This document shows, in pieces, positions 34,591-43,677 of a stretch of 64,000 nt of DNA; within the stretch, counting starts at the first letter, position 1; each line of letters begins with the position of its first letter. A program made the position numbers and the translations under genes. The stretch spans positions 124,001-188,000 of the forward strand of contig NZ_MTHB01000246.1 of the NCBI RefSeq assembly GCF_002220365.1. The letters run 5' to 3'. This DNA is from Caballeronia sordidicola. Lineage in GTDB: Bacteria; Pseudomonadota; Gammaproteobacteria; Burkholderiales; Burkholderiaceae. The notes under the pieces were generated by a model. It made no database searches. It saw only the letters and a program-made list of their open reading frames with translations, and was not told where the DNA came from.

Positions 34591-35206
34591 GACCGGTCGA
34601 CATGGGACTCGCGGTGCGCATCGGAGGCGCCCGGGCGCGGTGATGCTCTCGCGGTAGACGAATGTAAAGGTCCGACGCAAATAGGTGGACCTTTTATCGT
34701 GCTACGGTCGATTTCGGCTCCGACGCCACGCCCTACAACCCTTCCCGTCTTTTATCCGAAAGCATCACGTCTGGCAGTGGGTGCGTTTTGACACCGCTCT
34801 CTACCAAGCACCTCCTTTATATCTCATCGAAGGCCTCGCTTTAACGATAAAATACGGTATGTAAAGCATTACTTATTATATTTGACAGACAATACGTGAG
34901 ACCAGCGGCAGCCGGGGGTAGCTCCTGTCGATTGACGGTCAGCCGGTCCTGATCGCCACATTGTTCAGAGGTTTTCCGGTTTGTTATTCGTCTGACATTC
35001 ACTCCGCAACTACTTCTGCATCAGCAGTTCTAAACAAACCTGCTTGATGCAACAGAGCAAGGATAAGATTCCATTCCTCAGGCTCTTTTCTTGCTGCTGC
35101 AAGACGCTGTACCTCGCGTAGTAACGCTGGGCTCCAGTGCGCAATTCGCGCTTGAACGCCGTGGGTAGACGTGTGGTGGGCCGCTCGTCGGACCAGGAGA
35201 ATTGCC
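34591..35206. other. 616-base intergenic region with one terminator
   Basis: After the terminator at 34666-34695 the sequence becomes AT-rich around 34840-34890, including TTTGACAGACAATAC, probably promoter territory for the downstream gene. No convincing gene; a 75-codon minus frame at 34999-35226 was considered and rejected. Confidence 0.45.
34666..34695 (+). terminator. Intrinsic terminator after the lipoprotein gene
   Basis: Perfect eight-base arms AAAGGTCC and GGACCTTT separated by 13 bases, running straight into TTTTAT. It lies 76 bases past the stop of the lipoprotein gene. Confidence 0.65.
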
Positions 35207-37024
35207 ATGAAATCTCTGCACCCCAAATTTGCTTTGCGCGCGGCGTACCAGCATCACCTGTTCAAAATATCTATGCGATTGCTGGTGGCAATGTGCCTCG
35301 GTTCGTGCGGCGGTTCAAACAACAGCCCGACCACCACTACGGGTGGCGCCGGCGGTACGTCCGCTAGCCCGAGTACGACACCCGCGCCGTCTACCACCTC
35401 GCCGACCAACACGACTCCCAGGCCGGCCCCTACCGCCTCCGGCACGACCACTGCACCGGGCACGACCACGCCCGGCGGAACGAGTACCGGCTCGACGCCG
35501 ACGACGGTGCAAGCCTACGCCACAGACGTGCTGATGCACCACAACGACCTCGCACGAACCGGTCAGATGCTTTCGGAAACGACTCTCACGCTGGCCAATG
35601 TCAACTCGACAGCGTTTGGAAAGCTGCGCTTCCTTCCTGCTGACGGCAAAGTCGACGGGCAACCGCTATTCGTGACGAGTCTTACGATAGGCACGGCGGT
35701 ACATAATGTCGTCTATGTTGTAACAGAGCACGACAGCATCTACGCCTACGACGCCGACAGCGGTGCCGCGTTGTGGCAAATATCGCTGGCGGGTGTGGGT
35801 GAAACGTCGAGCGCTGACGTCGGCTGCACGGACATCACGCCAGAAATAGGTATCACGTCGACACCGGTCATCGACCGCTCGCGCGGCCCGCATGGCGTGC
35901 TGTATGCCGTGGCCATGACCACCGACGGCAGCGGGAATGTGCATCACCGCCTGCACGCGATCGATCTTGCGACAGGCGCTGAACTGTTCGGCGGCCCGAC
36001 CGAAATTGCCGCGACCTATCCAGGTAGCGGATCGGAAGGTGCGAATGGCCTCCTTACCTTCAATCCGGCTCTGCACACCGTGCGCGCCGCGTTGACGCTG
36101 GTCAACGGCACCATCTACATGGGCTGGACCGCCCACTGCATGTCCGGCAACTATAACGGCTGGCTGATGGCCTACAGCGCTGATACGTTGAAGCAAACCG
36201 GCGCACTTCCGGTTACCCCGAACGGCACCAAGGGATCGATCTGGATGGCGGGTTCGGGCATGGCATCGGATGGGACATCGATCTATTTTGTGGACGGCAA
36301 CGGCACCTTCGGCACGACGCTCAACGCGCAGGGATTTCCAGTGGACGGCGATTTGGGCGACACGTTCGTCAAGCTCTCTGCTCTGCCGACGCCGGTCGTA
36401 ACCGACTACTTCGCCATGTATAACACCGTAGCCGAATCCGATGTGGATGGCGATTTCGGCTCTGGCGGACCGATGCTGCTGCCTGATCAAACCGCGTCGA
36501 ATGGCACGGTCAAGCATCTGGCTTTAGGGGCAGGCAAGGACACCAATATCTACGTCGTCGATCGCGACAACATGGGCAAGTTCAGCCCGACGTCCAACAA
36601 CATCTGGCAGGAGCTGATTGGCGTCCTGGCTGACGGAATCTGGGGCTCGCCGGCGTACTTTAATCATGTCGTCTATTACGGAGGTCAGACCGACACGCTC
36701 AAGGCAATCCCTATCACCAACGCACTGCTCGCCACCGCACCCTCTTCGCAGAGCGCGTTACAGTTTCCTTATCCGGGCGCCACGCCGGCCATTTCGGCGA
36801 ACGGCACGAGTAACGGCATTGTGTGGGCGGCAGAAAACGGCACAACCGGCGCGCTTCACGCCTACGACGCCACCAATCTCGCGCACGAGTTGTATAACAG
36901 CAATCAGGCCGGTACCCGGGATCAGTTCGGCGCGGGCAACAAGTTCATCACGCCGATGATTTCAGAGGGGAAGGTATTCGTGGGAGCGACGAACGGCGTC
37001 GCGGTGTTCGGTTTGCTGAATTGA
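35207..37024 (+). CDS. PQQ-type beta-propeller lipoprotein
   Basis: 605 residues from ATG 35207, chosen for the AGGAGAATTGCC in front of it. A lipoprotein signal (LLVAMCLGSCGGSNN) leads into a long Thr/Pro/Ser/Gly linker (about 35-105) and then a pyrroloquinoline-quinone-like propeller: DVLMHHNDLARTGQM, VVYVVTEHDSIYAYDADSGA, LHAIDLATGAELFGGPTEIA, IVWAAENGTTGALHAYDA. The blades resemble quinoprotein dehydrogenases, but I see no full cofactor site, so binding or scaffold function is equally possible. The linker would hold the propeller away from the membrane. Confidence 0.75.
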   Translation: MKSLHPKFALRAAYQHHLFKISMRLLVAMCLGSCGGSNNSPTTTTGGAGGTSASPSTTPAPSTTSPTNTTPRPAPTASGTTTAPGTTTPGGTSTGSTPTTVQAYATDVLMHHNDLARTGQMLSETTLTLANVNSTAFGKLRFLPADGKVDGQPLFVTSLTIGTAVHNVVYVVTEHDSIYAYDADSGAALWQISLAGVGETSSADVGCTDITPEIGITSTPVIDRSRGPHGVLYAVAMTTDGSGNVHHRLHAIDLATGAELFGGPTEIAATYPGSGSEGANGLLTFNPALHTVRAALTLVNGTIYMGWTAHCMSGNYNGWLMAYSADTLKQTGALPVTPNGTKGSIWMAGSGMASDGTSIYFVDGNGTFGTTLNAQGFPVDGDLGDTFVKLSALPTPVVTDYFAMYNTVAESDVDGDFGSGGPMLLPDQTASNGTVKHLALGAGKDTNIYVVDRDNMGKFSPTSNNIWQELIGVLADGIWGSPAYFNHVVYYGGQTDTLKAIPITNALLATAPSSQSALQFPYPGATPAISANGTSNGIVWAAENGTTGALHAYDATNLAHELYNSNQAGTRDQFGAGNKFITPMISEGKVFVGATNGVAVFGLLN

Positions 37025-37031
37025 TGCGGGA

Positions 37032-37058
37032 AAACGAGGCGTGCATCCTGCCTCGTTT
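37032..37058. terminator. Bidirectional terminator between convergent genes
   Basis: Perfect nine-base arms AAACGAGGC and GCCTCGTTT with a nine-base loop lie between the stops of the propeller gene and the histidine kinase gene. On the minus strand the hairpin is followed by TTTT, so it serves that gene best. Confidence 0.6.
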
Positions 37059-37073
37059 CACAAGAGCGCCGGA

Positions 37074-38996
37074 CTAGGCCACCGCTTTTAGCGCTTTTAC
37101 AAGTTCAGCCAGGCGATAGGGCTTGTTGACGAAGGCAAAATCCTCGATACGCCCATACTGCTCGCGTAATGCCGGAATTGGATATCCCGAGGCGACTATC
37201 ACCCTGAGACCGGGTCGAAGCTCGCGCGCTGAGCGCGCCAGTTGAATACCGTTCATGCCCTTCGGCATGACTACGTCGGTGAACAGGAGATCGATGTCGG
37301 TCCGCCGCTCCAGAATGCCCATCGCTTCAATCCCGTTGGTTGCCGTTGTGACCTCGTAGCCTATGCTGCGAAAAAGCTGCCCCGCCACGTCCAGCACGTC
37401 CGGTTCATCTTCCACGATAAGAACCGTATCTACACCATCGTTCGACGCGACAATCCTGTCGTCCGGCACGCCTTCAACCACGGGCAAGTACATGCTGACG
37501 GTCGAGCCTGTGCCCTCTTCGCTGTCGATCACGACGTCGCCGCCGGACTGCGCGATGAATCCATAGACCTGGCTCAAGCCAAGTCCAGTGCCCTTGCCCA
37601 CCTCCTTGGTCGTGAAGAACGGCTCGAACGCGCGTGCAACCACCGCCGGCGGCATGCCTGAGCCTGTATCGGAGACGGAGACCCGGACGTAAGCACCCGG
37701 CGCCAGATTCCCAACCTCCACAGCACCTAACTCGACGTTCTCGACGACAACTGCCAGTTTCCCGCCACCGGGCATGGCATCGCGAGCGTTGACGACCAGG
37801 TTCAGCAACGCCGCTTCGAATCGCGCGACATCAAGCGAAACGGTCTTGGCGTGGGGACCCAGCCGTATATCCATCTCGATAGCAGAGTTTCCAGCGCGGC
37901 GCAGCACCGGTTCGAAACTGCTGATCGCAGAGTTCAGGTCGTACTTTTCAACCTTAAGCGGTTGCTGACGGGCGAACGAAAGCAATTGCTGGGTCATGAG
38001 CGCACCGCGCTCGACGGCGCGCCGCATGGCGTCCAGCACCTTGGTATCGGCGTGCTTCTGCGCTCGCGTGCTCAGCACATCCAGACTGCTTGAGATGACC
38101 GCCAGCAGGTTATTGAAGTCATGGGCAATCCCCCCAGTGAGCTGGCCGATCGCTTCCATCTTCTGCGATTGGAAAAGCGCCGCATTGGCTCGCTCAAGCG
38201 CCTCTGCTGCCTGCTTTCGTTCTGTTATATCTCGTGTGACTTTCGCAAATCCCAGCAATTTCCCCGCTTCGTCGCGGATCGCATCGACAACGACGTGCGC
38301 CCAAAATCGCGTTCCGTCCCGGCGCACACGCCAGCTCTCCTGTTCAAACCGGCCTTCGGTTGCGGCCGTTGCCAGCGTCTGGGCAGGCATGTCTTTAGCA
38401 CGGTCTTCTTCGGTGTAGAAGACCGCGACATTCGAACCGACAATTTCGTCTCGCTTGTAACCCTTGATGCGTTCGGCGCCAGCGTTCCAGTTCGTGATCA
38501 CACCCGTCGGGGAGATCATGTAGATCGCATAGTCCGTCACGCCCTGAACGAGCAGACGGAACCTGTCCTCGCTTTCGCGCAGCGCCTCTTCATTCGCTTT
38601 ACGCTCGGTAATGTCGCGCGTGATTTTGGCAAAGCCGAGCAGTTTTCCTGATGAATCGCGGATCGGATCGACCACGACGCTTGCCCAGAATCGCGTGCCG
38701 TCTCTTCGCACCCGCCAGCCTTCATCTTCGAACTTTCCTTGTTCGCGGGCGGTTTGTAATGCCCGGGCCGGCTTGCCTGAGCGCCGATCCTCGTCCGTAT
38801 AAAAAACGGAAAAATGCTGGCCGATGATCTCTTGGGCGGAATAACCCTTGAACCGTTCCGCTCCGGCGTTCCAGCTGTTGATAACCCCCTCAGGGTTCAG
38901 CATGTAGATGGCGTAATCCCTGATGCTCGTAACAAGCATTTCGAAGCGGTTTTCTTCGCCCACACCACACAACTGCGCGCCGTCTTCGGTTTTCAT
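37074..38996 (-). CDS. Soluble hybrid histidine kinase, PAS-PAS-HisKA-HATPase-REC
   Basis: 640 residues without membrane segments. Two PAS/PAC units (about 16-133 and 143-262) are near duplicates (DYAIYMLNPEGVINSWNAGA against DYAIYMISPTGVITNWNAGA). The dimerisation helix has His292 in GGIAHDFNNLLAVISSS. The ATPase has N403 (LVVNARDAMPGGG), DTGSGMPP (443-450) and GKGTGLGLSQVYGF. The receiver domain (about 523-638) has acidic residues VEDEP and phosphoacceptor Asp574 in LLFTDVVMPKGMNG, with Lys in VNKPYR. No partner response regulator is adjacent, so it acts on a distant protein. PAS folds suggest sensing of light, oxygen or redox, unproven. Confidence 0.88.
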   Translation of the reverse strand: MKTEDGAQLCGVGEENRFEMLVTSIRDYAIYMLNPEGVINSWNAGAERFKGYSAQEIIGQHFSVFYTDEDRRSGKPARALQTAREQGKFEDEGWRVRRDGTRFWASVVVDPIRDSSGKLLGFAKITRDITERKANEEALRESEDRFRLLVQGVTDYAIYMISPTGVITNWNAGAERIKGYKRDEIVGSNVAVFYTEEDRAKDMPAQTLATAATEGRFEQESWRVRRDGTRFWAHVVVDAIRDEAGKLLGFAKVTRDITERKQAAEALERANAALFQSQKMEAIGQLTGGIAHDFNNLLAVISSSLDVLSTRAQKHADTKVLDAMRRAVERGALMTQQLLSFARQQPLKVEKYDLNSAISSFEPVLRRAGNSAIEMDIRLGPHAKTVSLDVARFEAALLNLVVNARDAMPGGGKLAVVVENVELGAVEVGNLAPGAYVRVSVSDTGSGMPPAVVARAFEPFFTTKEVGKGTGLGLSQVYGFIAQSGGDVVIDSEEGTGSTVSMYLPVVEGVPDDRIVASNDGVDTVLIVEDEPDVLDVAGQLFRSIGYEVTTATNGIEAMGILERRTDIDLLFTDVVMPKGMNGIQLARSARELRPGLRVIVASGYPIPALREQYGRIEDFAFVNKPYRLAELVKALKAVA

Positions 38997-39382
38997 TATT
39001 CAGACTTCCACGAGTCGTTATTTATTTGTGGTCTAAGAAGGATGCTACGCATCACGCGATGCTTGTTCACCAATGATAGTCTGAATTGATTCATGGATAG
39101 ACGCCCCCTTCGCTGAAGCGTATCGGCAAGAGACGAACGATGCGCAAGGGGCGAGGGGCGAGGGGCGAGGGGCGAGGCGCGCTCCGATTAGCCGGTCTGC
39201 ATCGCGTGGACATCGCTGAACAAGAAAACTTGATGCCTCGGCTTTTTAGCGGGGAGCTGCCCTTGCATGAGAACACCTTAAAGCCATGCGTCGAAGCCGT
39301 ACCTCGACTGCGATCCATCCGGCACAGTTTGGCGCGTCAGGTGATGTCAAGTTTTTCCGGCGAGCCAATGCGAGCTGGCGGC
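38997..39382. other. Intergenic region with a short G-rich tandem repeat
   Basis: 386 bases between the histidine kinase start and the ABM gene end, both on the minus strand. Apart from the 7-base repeat at 39148-39175 I see no gene or defined signal; the kinase promoter should lie near 39000-39090, which is moderately AT-rich. Confidence 0.45.
39148..39175. repeat. Four exact copies of a 7-base G-rich unit
   Basis: GGGGCGA repeated four times head to tail, with four G-runs of four bases at equal spacing, enough for an intramolecular G-quadruplex on the plus strand. It is in non-coding DNA. Slippage of such units between strains is likely. Confidence 0.85.
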
Positions 39383-39691
39383 TCAGAAGGCTTGCAGCAC
39401 ATTGATAATGCGGCTAGCGAGCAACGGCTTGGTGTTGCGCCCATATTCAGCCATATGTGCAGAGGCGCCATGCGCCTTTAACGCTTCGGCGCTTTCCCAG
39501 CGTTCGATCACCGCAAATGTGTCATTGCCGAGCGGTGTTTGAATCGCTCCGAAGTCAGGGACATCGACCACCGCTTCGTAGCTGATGCAGCCATTTTCCG
39601 CCAGCACTGCTGGACGGTTCCTGGCGAATAGTTCAAGCACCGCGTCGCGTGACCCGGGCAGTGCGGTGATAGTGGCAATGACGTGAATCAT
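39383..39691 (-). CDS. Antibiotic-biosynthesis-monooxygenase (ABM) fold protein
   Basis: 102 residues from ATG 39691, which has AAGGAG nine to ten bases upstream; the longer frame to 39832 is not needed. The ABM ferredoxin-like fold shows in MIHVIATITALPGSRDAVLE, NGCISYEAVVDVPD, FAVIERWESAEALKAHGAS and HMAEYG. Proteins of this class act as cofactor-free quinol monooxygenases or small detoxifying enzymes. It stands alone; substrate unknown. Confidence 0.82.
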   Translation of the reverse strand: MIHVIATITALPGSRDAVLELFARNRPAVLAENGCISYEAVVDVPDFGAIQTPLGNDTFAVIERWESAEALKAHGASAHMAEYGRNTKPLLASRIINVLQAF

Positions 39692-39912
39692 CCGGACATT
39701 CTCCTTTCGTGGTTCGGCATGGATTGCCGCTGCAATCATAGCCGCGTCCGGCAACGTGTGCTGCCAGCGGCCGGGTATGAACCGAAATCCCGGCATCGTG
39801 AGTGGCACGTCGAACACCCTGAAATTCCACACTCGCGTGCCCCGCTGATCAAGACACGGCGGCGACCACCGCGTCCGCGTGTAAACTAGCGAACTTTTTG
39901 GACTCTGGTGGT

Positions 39913-40656
39913 ATGGTGCAAGCCCCTCAGCGCACAGCTTTCAGCGGCCCGACGCTCATTCGCTTACTGGCTCGCCTTGCGGATGTCGAAGTTACCGAAT
40001 CCAGGCAATCGCTCTCGGACAGGCTGAGCCAATGGGTCCACTGGACAGACGCCATCGCACTGTCCACGGCGCTCAACGGCAATCTGCCTTGCGCACCTCC
40101 CGGAGGGCATGCCCTCGGCAGCGTGGAGGAAATAGAGTGCGCCCGCGTGCGCAGCGCGTTGGTGAATGCCATCGCCGGCGGCAGTGCGTCCGCCGCCGCC
40201 AAGCGCCACGGGCCTGCCCAAACGTCCTCTCAAGGAGACTCCATGGACGCTGCGCTCGACTATCCGGCATTTCGTCAGATCTATCTGTCCATGCAGCAGA
40301 CGATGGAAACGGGCATCGGTAACCTGCGAGGCCGCCTGCGGGCAAAGCTGGCCGCCAGGACGCCCGACATGAGCCGGCTCGCGGAGGTGGATGCCGTCAT
40401 GGAGCGTGCGCTTAGCCCGCGCGAGCGCAGTCTGCTGGCCACCGTGCCCGGGTTGCTCGGCGGGCACTTCGAGCGCTTGCGCAAGGCCGATCGGGAGACA
40501 CGGGCCGACGCCCAGGCTTTGGAGGACGCCTCCGTGATCGCGCCGGGCGCGTGGCTGACCGTGTTCCGCAAGGATATGCGGAGCGTTTTGCTAGCCGAAC
40601 TGGATCTTCGTTTTCAACCGGTCGAAGGGTTGCTCGCGGCCCTTCGCACCCGCTAA
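39913..40656 (+). CDS. DUF3348 protein, first gene of a motor-like cluster
   Basis: 247 residues. The N-terminus MVQAPQRTAFSGPTLIRLLA and SRQSLSDRLSQWVHWTDAIA is the DUF3348 signature. The central part (YPAFRQIYLSMQQTMETGIG) and the rest is helical and soluble. I start at 39913 because the family begins at MVQAP. A 10-base gap separates it from the MotA-like gene. It is probably a cytosolic partner of the membrane complex encoded downstream; no enzymatic motif is visible. Function undescribed as far as I know. Confidence 0.8.
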   Translation: MVQAPQRTAFSGPTLIRLLARLADVEVTESRQSLSDRLSQWVHWTDAIALSTALNGNLPCAPPGGHALGSVEEIECARVRSALVNAIAGGSASAAAKRHGPAQTSSQGDSMDAALDYPAFRQIYLSMQQTMETGIGNLRGRLRAKLAARTPDMSRLAEVDAVMERALSPRERSLLATVPGLLGGHFERLRKADRETRADAQALEDASVIAPGAWLTVFRKDMRSVLLAELDLRFQPVEGLLAALRTR

Positions 40657-40666
40657 CTGGGACGCT

Positions 40667-43033
40667 ATGTCCAGATATCTGAATCTTGTCGTTTTTTTGG
40701 TAGGTCTGGCCGCTGTGTGCTGGATCGGCGCCGGTTACGTCGGCTCGAACCCGCTGGCGCTGGCCGTCACCATGCTGGTGGGTGCGTGCTATCTGGCGGG
40801 CGCGCTTGAGCTCCAGCGCTACAGCCAAGCGACTTCAACCCTGGCGCGGGCCGTCACGGACCTGTCCGGACCGCCTCCCGGTCTCAGCGCCTGGCTTGAC
40901 CGATTGCATCCCAGCTTGCGCCACGCGGTGCGCCTGCGCGTCGAAGGCGAGCGCGTAGCCTTGCCCGGCCCGGCGCTTGCGCCCTATCTGGTCGGCTTGC
41001 TCGTATTGCTGGGCATGCTGGGCACGCTCCTGGGCATGGTGGCGACCCTGAGAGGGACAGGCATGGCGCTGGAAAGCGCGACGGACCTGCCGGCTATCCG
41101 CGACTCGCTCGCTGCACCGGTCAAGGGCTTGGGATTTGCGTTCGGCACCTCCATTGCAGGCGTGGCCACATCCGCCATGCTCGGGCTGCTTTCTGCACTG
41201 TGCCGGCGCGAGCGGATCGAGGCCGGGCAGATGCTCGACGTGAAGATCGCGACCACATTGCGCATTTACTCGCAGACCCATCAGCGCGAGGAAGCCTTCA
41301 AGCTCCTGCAGCGGCAGGCCGAGGGGATGCCTGAGCTGGTCGATCGGTTGCAGAGGATGATGGCGACCATCGAACAACAGAACCTCGCCGTCAACGCGCG
41401 CCAGATCGCCAGCCAGGAGGCCTTCCACGGCAAGGCCGAGGCAACTTACGCCCGCCTCGCTTCCTCGGTGGAGCGGTCGCTGAAGGAGAGCATTGCCGAC
41501 AGCACCCGCGCCGCGGGCGCGGCGCTGCAGCCGGTCATGGAGGCCACGATGGCGGGCCTTGCCCGCGAGACGGCTTCCTTGCACACCACGGTCACGCATG
41601 CCGTGCAGCAGCAACTGGAGGGACTGTCGAGCGGTTTCGAGGCGAGCACCACCACCGTGGCCGGTATCTGGAACCGGGCACTTGAGGGACACCAGCGGTC
41701 GAGCGAGGCGCTGATCCAGCAACTGCGCACATCGCAGGATCGATTCACCGACACCTTCGAGCAACGTTCGGCCGGGCTGCTGGAAGGTCTCTCCGCGCGC
41801 CTGGACGCTACGGCCGGCAGTGTGTCTGCGGCGTGGAACGAAGCGCTGTCAAGGCAAGAACGCGCTGGCGAGAAGCTGGCGAGTCACAATCAGCAGGCCT
41901 TGGCCGATGCCGCAGCGACCTTCGAGCAGCATTCGGCTGCGCTGCTGCGCACCGTGGGCCAGTCTCAGGCGGACTTGCAGGGCGAATTGGCATCGCGGGA
42001 CGAGCAACGGCTCACGGTCTGGACCGAGACGCTCGGCTCGATGGCCGCTACGTTGAGCCGCGAGTGGGAGCAGGCGGGCACGCGCACCGCCAGCCGGCAG
42101 CAGGAGATGTGCGACGCGCTGGCGCAAACCGCACGCGACATCTCGGCCCAGACGCAGGCGCACGCCAGCAACACGATCGCCGAAATCGACCGGCTCGTAC
42201 AAGCTGCATCGGAAGCCCCCAAGGCCGCCGCGAACTTGCAGGCGGAATTGGCATCGAGGGATCAGCAGCGGCTGGCGGCCTGGACCGAAACGCTGGGTTC
42301 GATGGCCGCTACGCTGAGCCGCGAATGGGAGCAAGTCGGCACGCGCACCGCGAGCCGGCAGCAGGAAATTTGCGACACGCTGGAGCGGACCGCGCGCGAT
42401 ATATCGGCCCAGACGCAAACGCACGCGAGCGACACGATCGCCGAGATCTCCCGGCTCGTGCAGGCGGCATCGGAAGCCCCCAAGGCGGCCGCCGAAGTCG
42501 TTGCCGAACTGCGTCAGAAACTCTCCGACAGCATGGTCCGCGACACCGCGATGCTGGAGGAGCGCAGCCGTCTGCTGGCGACGCTGGAAACCCTGCTCGA
42601 TGCCGTGAACCATGCGTCCACCGAGCAGCGCTCAGCCGTTGACGCGCTGGTCACGACGTCGGCGGGTCTGCTCGAGCGTGTGGGCACCCAGTTCGCCGAC
42701 AAGGTCGAAACGGAAACCGGCAAGCTCGGCGCCATTGCCGCGCAAGTCACCGGCAGCGCGGTCGAGGTGGCGAGTCTCGGCGAAGCATTCGGCATGGCCG
42801 TACAGGTGTTCGGCGATTCGAACGAAAAGCTGGTGACTCATCTCCAGCGTATTGAAGCCGCGCTGGACAAGTCACTCGCGCGCAGTGACGAACAGCTTGC
42901 CTATTACGTGGCGCAGGCTCGGGAAGTCATCGACCTGAGCATGATGTCGCAGAAGCAGATTGTCGAAGATCTGCAAGAGCTCGCCGGCCGGCGTGCGTCC
43001 GCCGGAGCTGGGGTTGGAGCCACAGTCGCATGA
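40667..43033 (+). CDS. DUF802 protein: MotA/ExbB/ZorA-like membrane subunit with a long helical tail
   Basis: 788 residues. Four hydrophobic helices lie in the first 190 residues: two at the N-terminus, then YLVGLLVLLGMLGTLLGMVA (about 107-126) and LGFAFGTSIAGVATSAMLGL (about 157-176). The last two match the MotA/TolQ/ExbB core pattern of GT/G and T-x-x-G-x-A helices. From about 200 to 770 the chain is almost wholly coiled helix (Ala/Glu/Gln/Arg-rich), including an exact 87-residue tandem duplication at 437-523 and 524-610. Its stop overlaps the OmpA-domain gene by four bases. The shape is that of ZorA: a stator ring with a long intracellular tail. Confidence 0.82.
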   Translation: MSRYLNLVVFLVGLAAVCWIGAGYVGSNPLALAVTMLVGACYLAGALELQRYSQATSTLARAVTDLSGPPPGLSAWLDRLHPSLRHAVRLRVEGERVALPGPALAPYLVGLLVLLGMLGTLLGMVATLRGTGMALESATDLPAIRDSLAAPVKGLGFAFGTSIAGVATSAMLGLLSALCRRERIEAGQMLDVKIATTLRIYSQTHQREEAFKLLQRQAEGMPELVDRLQRMMATIEQQNLAVNARQIASQEAFHGKAEATYARLASSVERSLKESIADSTRAAGAALQPVMEATMAGLARETASLHTTVTHAVQQQLEGLSSGFEASTTTVAGIWNRALEGHQRSSEALIQQLRTSQDRFTDTFEQRSAGLLEGLSARLDATAGSVSAAWNEALSRQERAGEKLASHNQQALADAAATFEQHSAALLRTVGQSQADLQGELASRDEQRLTVWTETLGSMAATLSREWEQAGTRTASRQQEMCDALAQTARDISAQTQAHASNTIAEIDRLVQAASEAPKAAANLQAELASRDQQRLAAWTETLGSMAATLSREWEQVGTRTASRQQEICDTLERTARDISAQTQTHASDTIAEISRLVQAASEAPKAAAEVVAELRQKLSDSMVRDTAMLEERSRLLATLETLLDAVNHASTEQRSAVDALVTTSAGLLERVGTQFADKVETETGKLGAIAAQVTGSAVEVASLGEAFGMAVQVFGDSNEKLVTHLQRIEAALDKSLARSDEQLAYYVAQAREVIDLSMMSQKQIVEDLQELAGRRASAGAGVGATVA
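41975..42496 (+). repeat. In-frame tandem duplication of 261 bases (87 codons) in the DUF802 gene
   Basis: Copy 1 at 41975-42235 and copy 2 at 42236-42496 encode 87 residues each with about 13 differences (about 85% identical). Both contain TETLGSMAATLSREWEQ and RLVQAASEAPKAAA. The unit length is a plain insertion of helical tail length without frame change. Confidence 0.95.
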
Positions 43034-43677
43034 GCGAGGATATCGACGGCGGCTTGGAGACGACCGCGCCGATATGGCCCGTCTTCGCCGACTTGATGTC
43101 GGTGCTGCTGGGCGCCTTCATGCTGATCATGGTGGGCGTCATCGGCGTGCAACTGGAGCTGTCTTCCAAGCTTGAACAAGAGGTCAAGCAGCGGCAGATG
43201 GAAACACAGCGCCGCAAGACCCTGGAACAGGCGCTGGCCGGGCCGCTGGCAGCAGGCCGGGTGACGCTGGTCAACGGGCGTATTGGCATCAACGGCAGCG
43301 TGTTGTTCGCACTCAACTCCGATCAACTACAGCCCGAAGGCCGGGACGTACTGAAGAGCCTCGCCGGGCCGCTGACCGCTTATCTCCAGGCCAACGACCA
43401 GATCCTGATGGTGAGCGGTTTTACCGACGACCGGCAGTTGCGGGAGAGTAACCGTCGCTTTGCCGACAACTGGGAGCTGTCGGCCCAGCGCGCGTTGACG
43501 GTCACCCGTGCGTTGATCGACGCGGGCATCCCCTCCTCCTCGGTATTCGCGGCCGCATTCGGCTCACAGCAGCCCGTGAGCTCGAATGCCGACAACGAGG
43601 GACGGGCGAAGAATCGGCGAGTGGAAATAGCACCTGTTCCAAGGCCGTCGAGCGCAACGGTGAAGCCCGGTGAATAG
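43030..43677 (+). CDS. MotB-like protein: one membrane helix plus OmpA peptidoglycan-binding domain
   Basis: 215 residues. A short cytosolic N-terminus is followed by a single helix with a MotB-like acidic residue, WPVFADLMSVLLGAFMLIM (Asp21), the position of the proton-binding Asp in MotB/ZorB. A short helical linker leads to an OmpA domain (about 80-200): VLFALNSDQLQPEGRDVL, SGFTDDRQL, NWELSAQRALTVTRALIDAG and the closing NEGRAKNRRVEI that grips peptidoglycan. Start overlaps the DUF802 stop (ATGA), so the two subunits are made together. It would anchor the DUF802 ring to the cell wall and carry the ion path. Confidence 0.86.
   Translation: MSEDIDGGLETTAPIWPVFADLMSVLLGAFMLIMVGVIGVQLELSSKLEQEVKQRQMETQRRKTLEQALAGPLAAGRVTLVNGRIGINGSVLFALNSDQLQPEGRDVLKSLAGPLTAYLQANDQILMVSGFTDDRQLRESNRRFADNWELSAQRALTVTRALIDAGIPSSSVFAAAFGSQQPVSSNADNEGRAKNRRVEIAPVPRPSSATVKPGE

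Noticed and set aside
34999-35226. 75-codon minus-strand frame
   Set aside because: Plausible composition, but no ribosome site, no recognised family, and it overlaps the start of the PQQ-type gene and its ribosome site.
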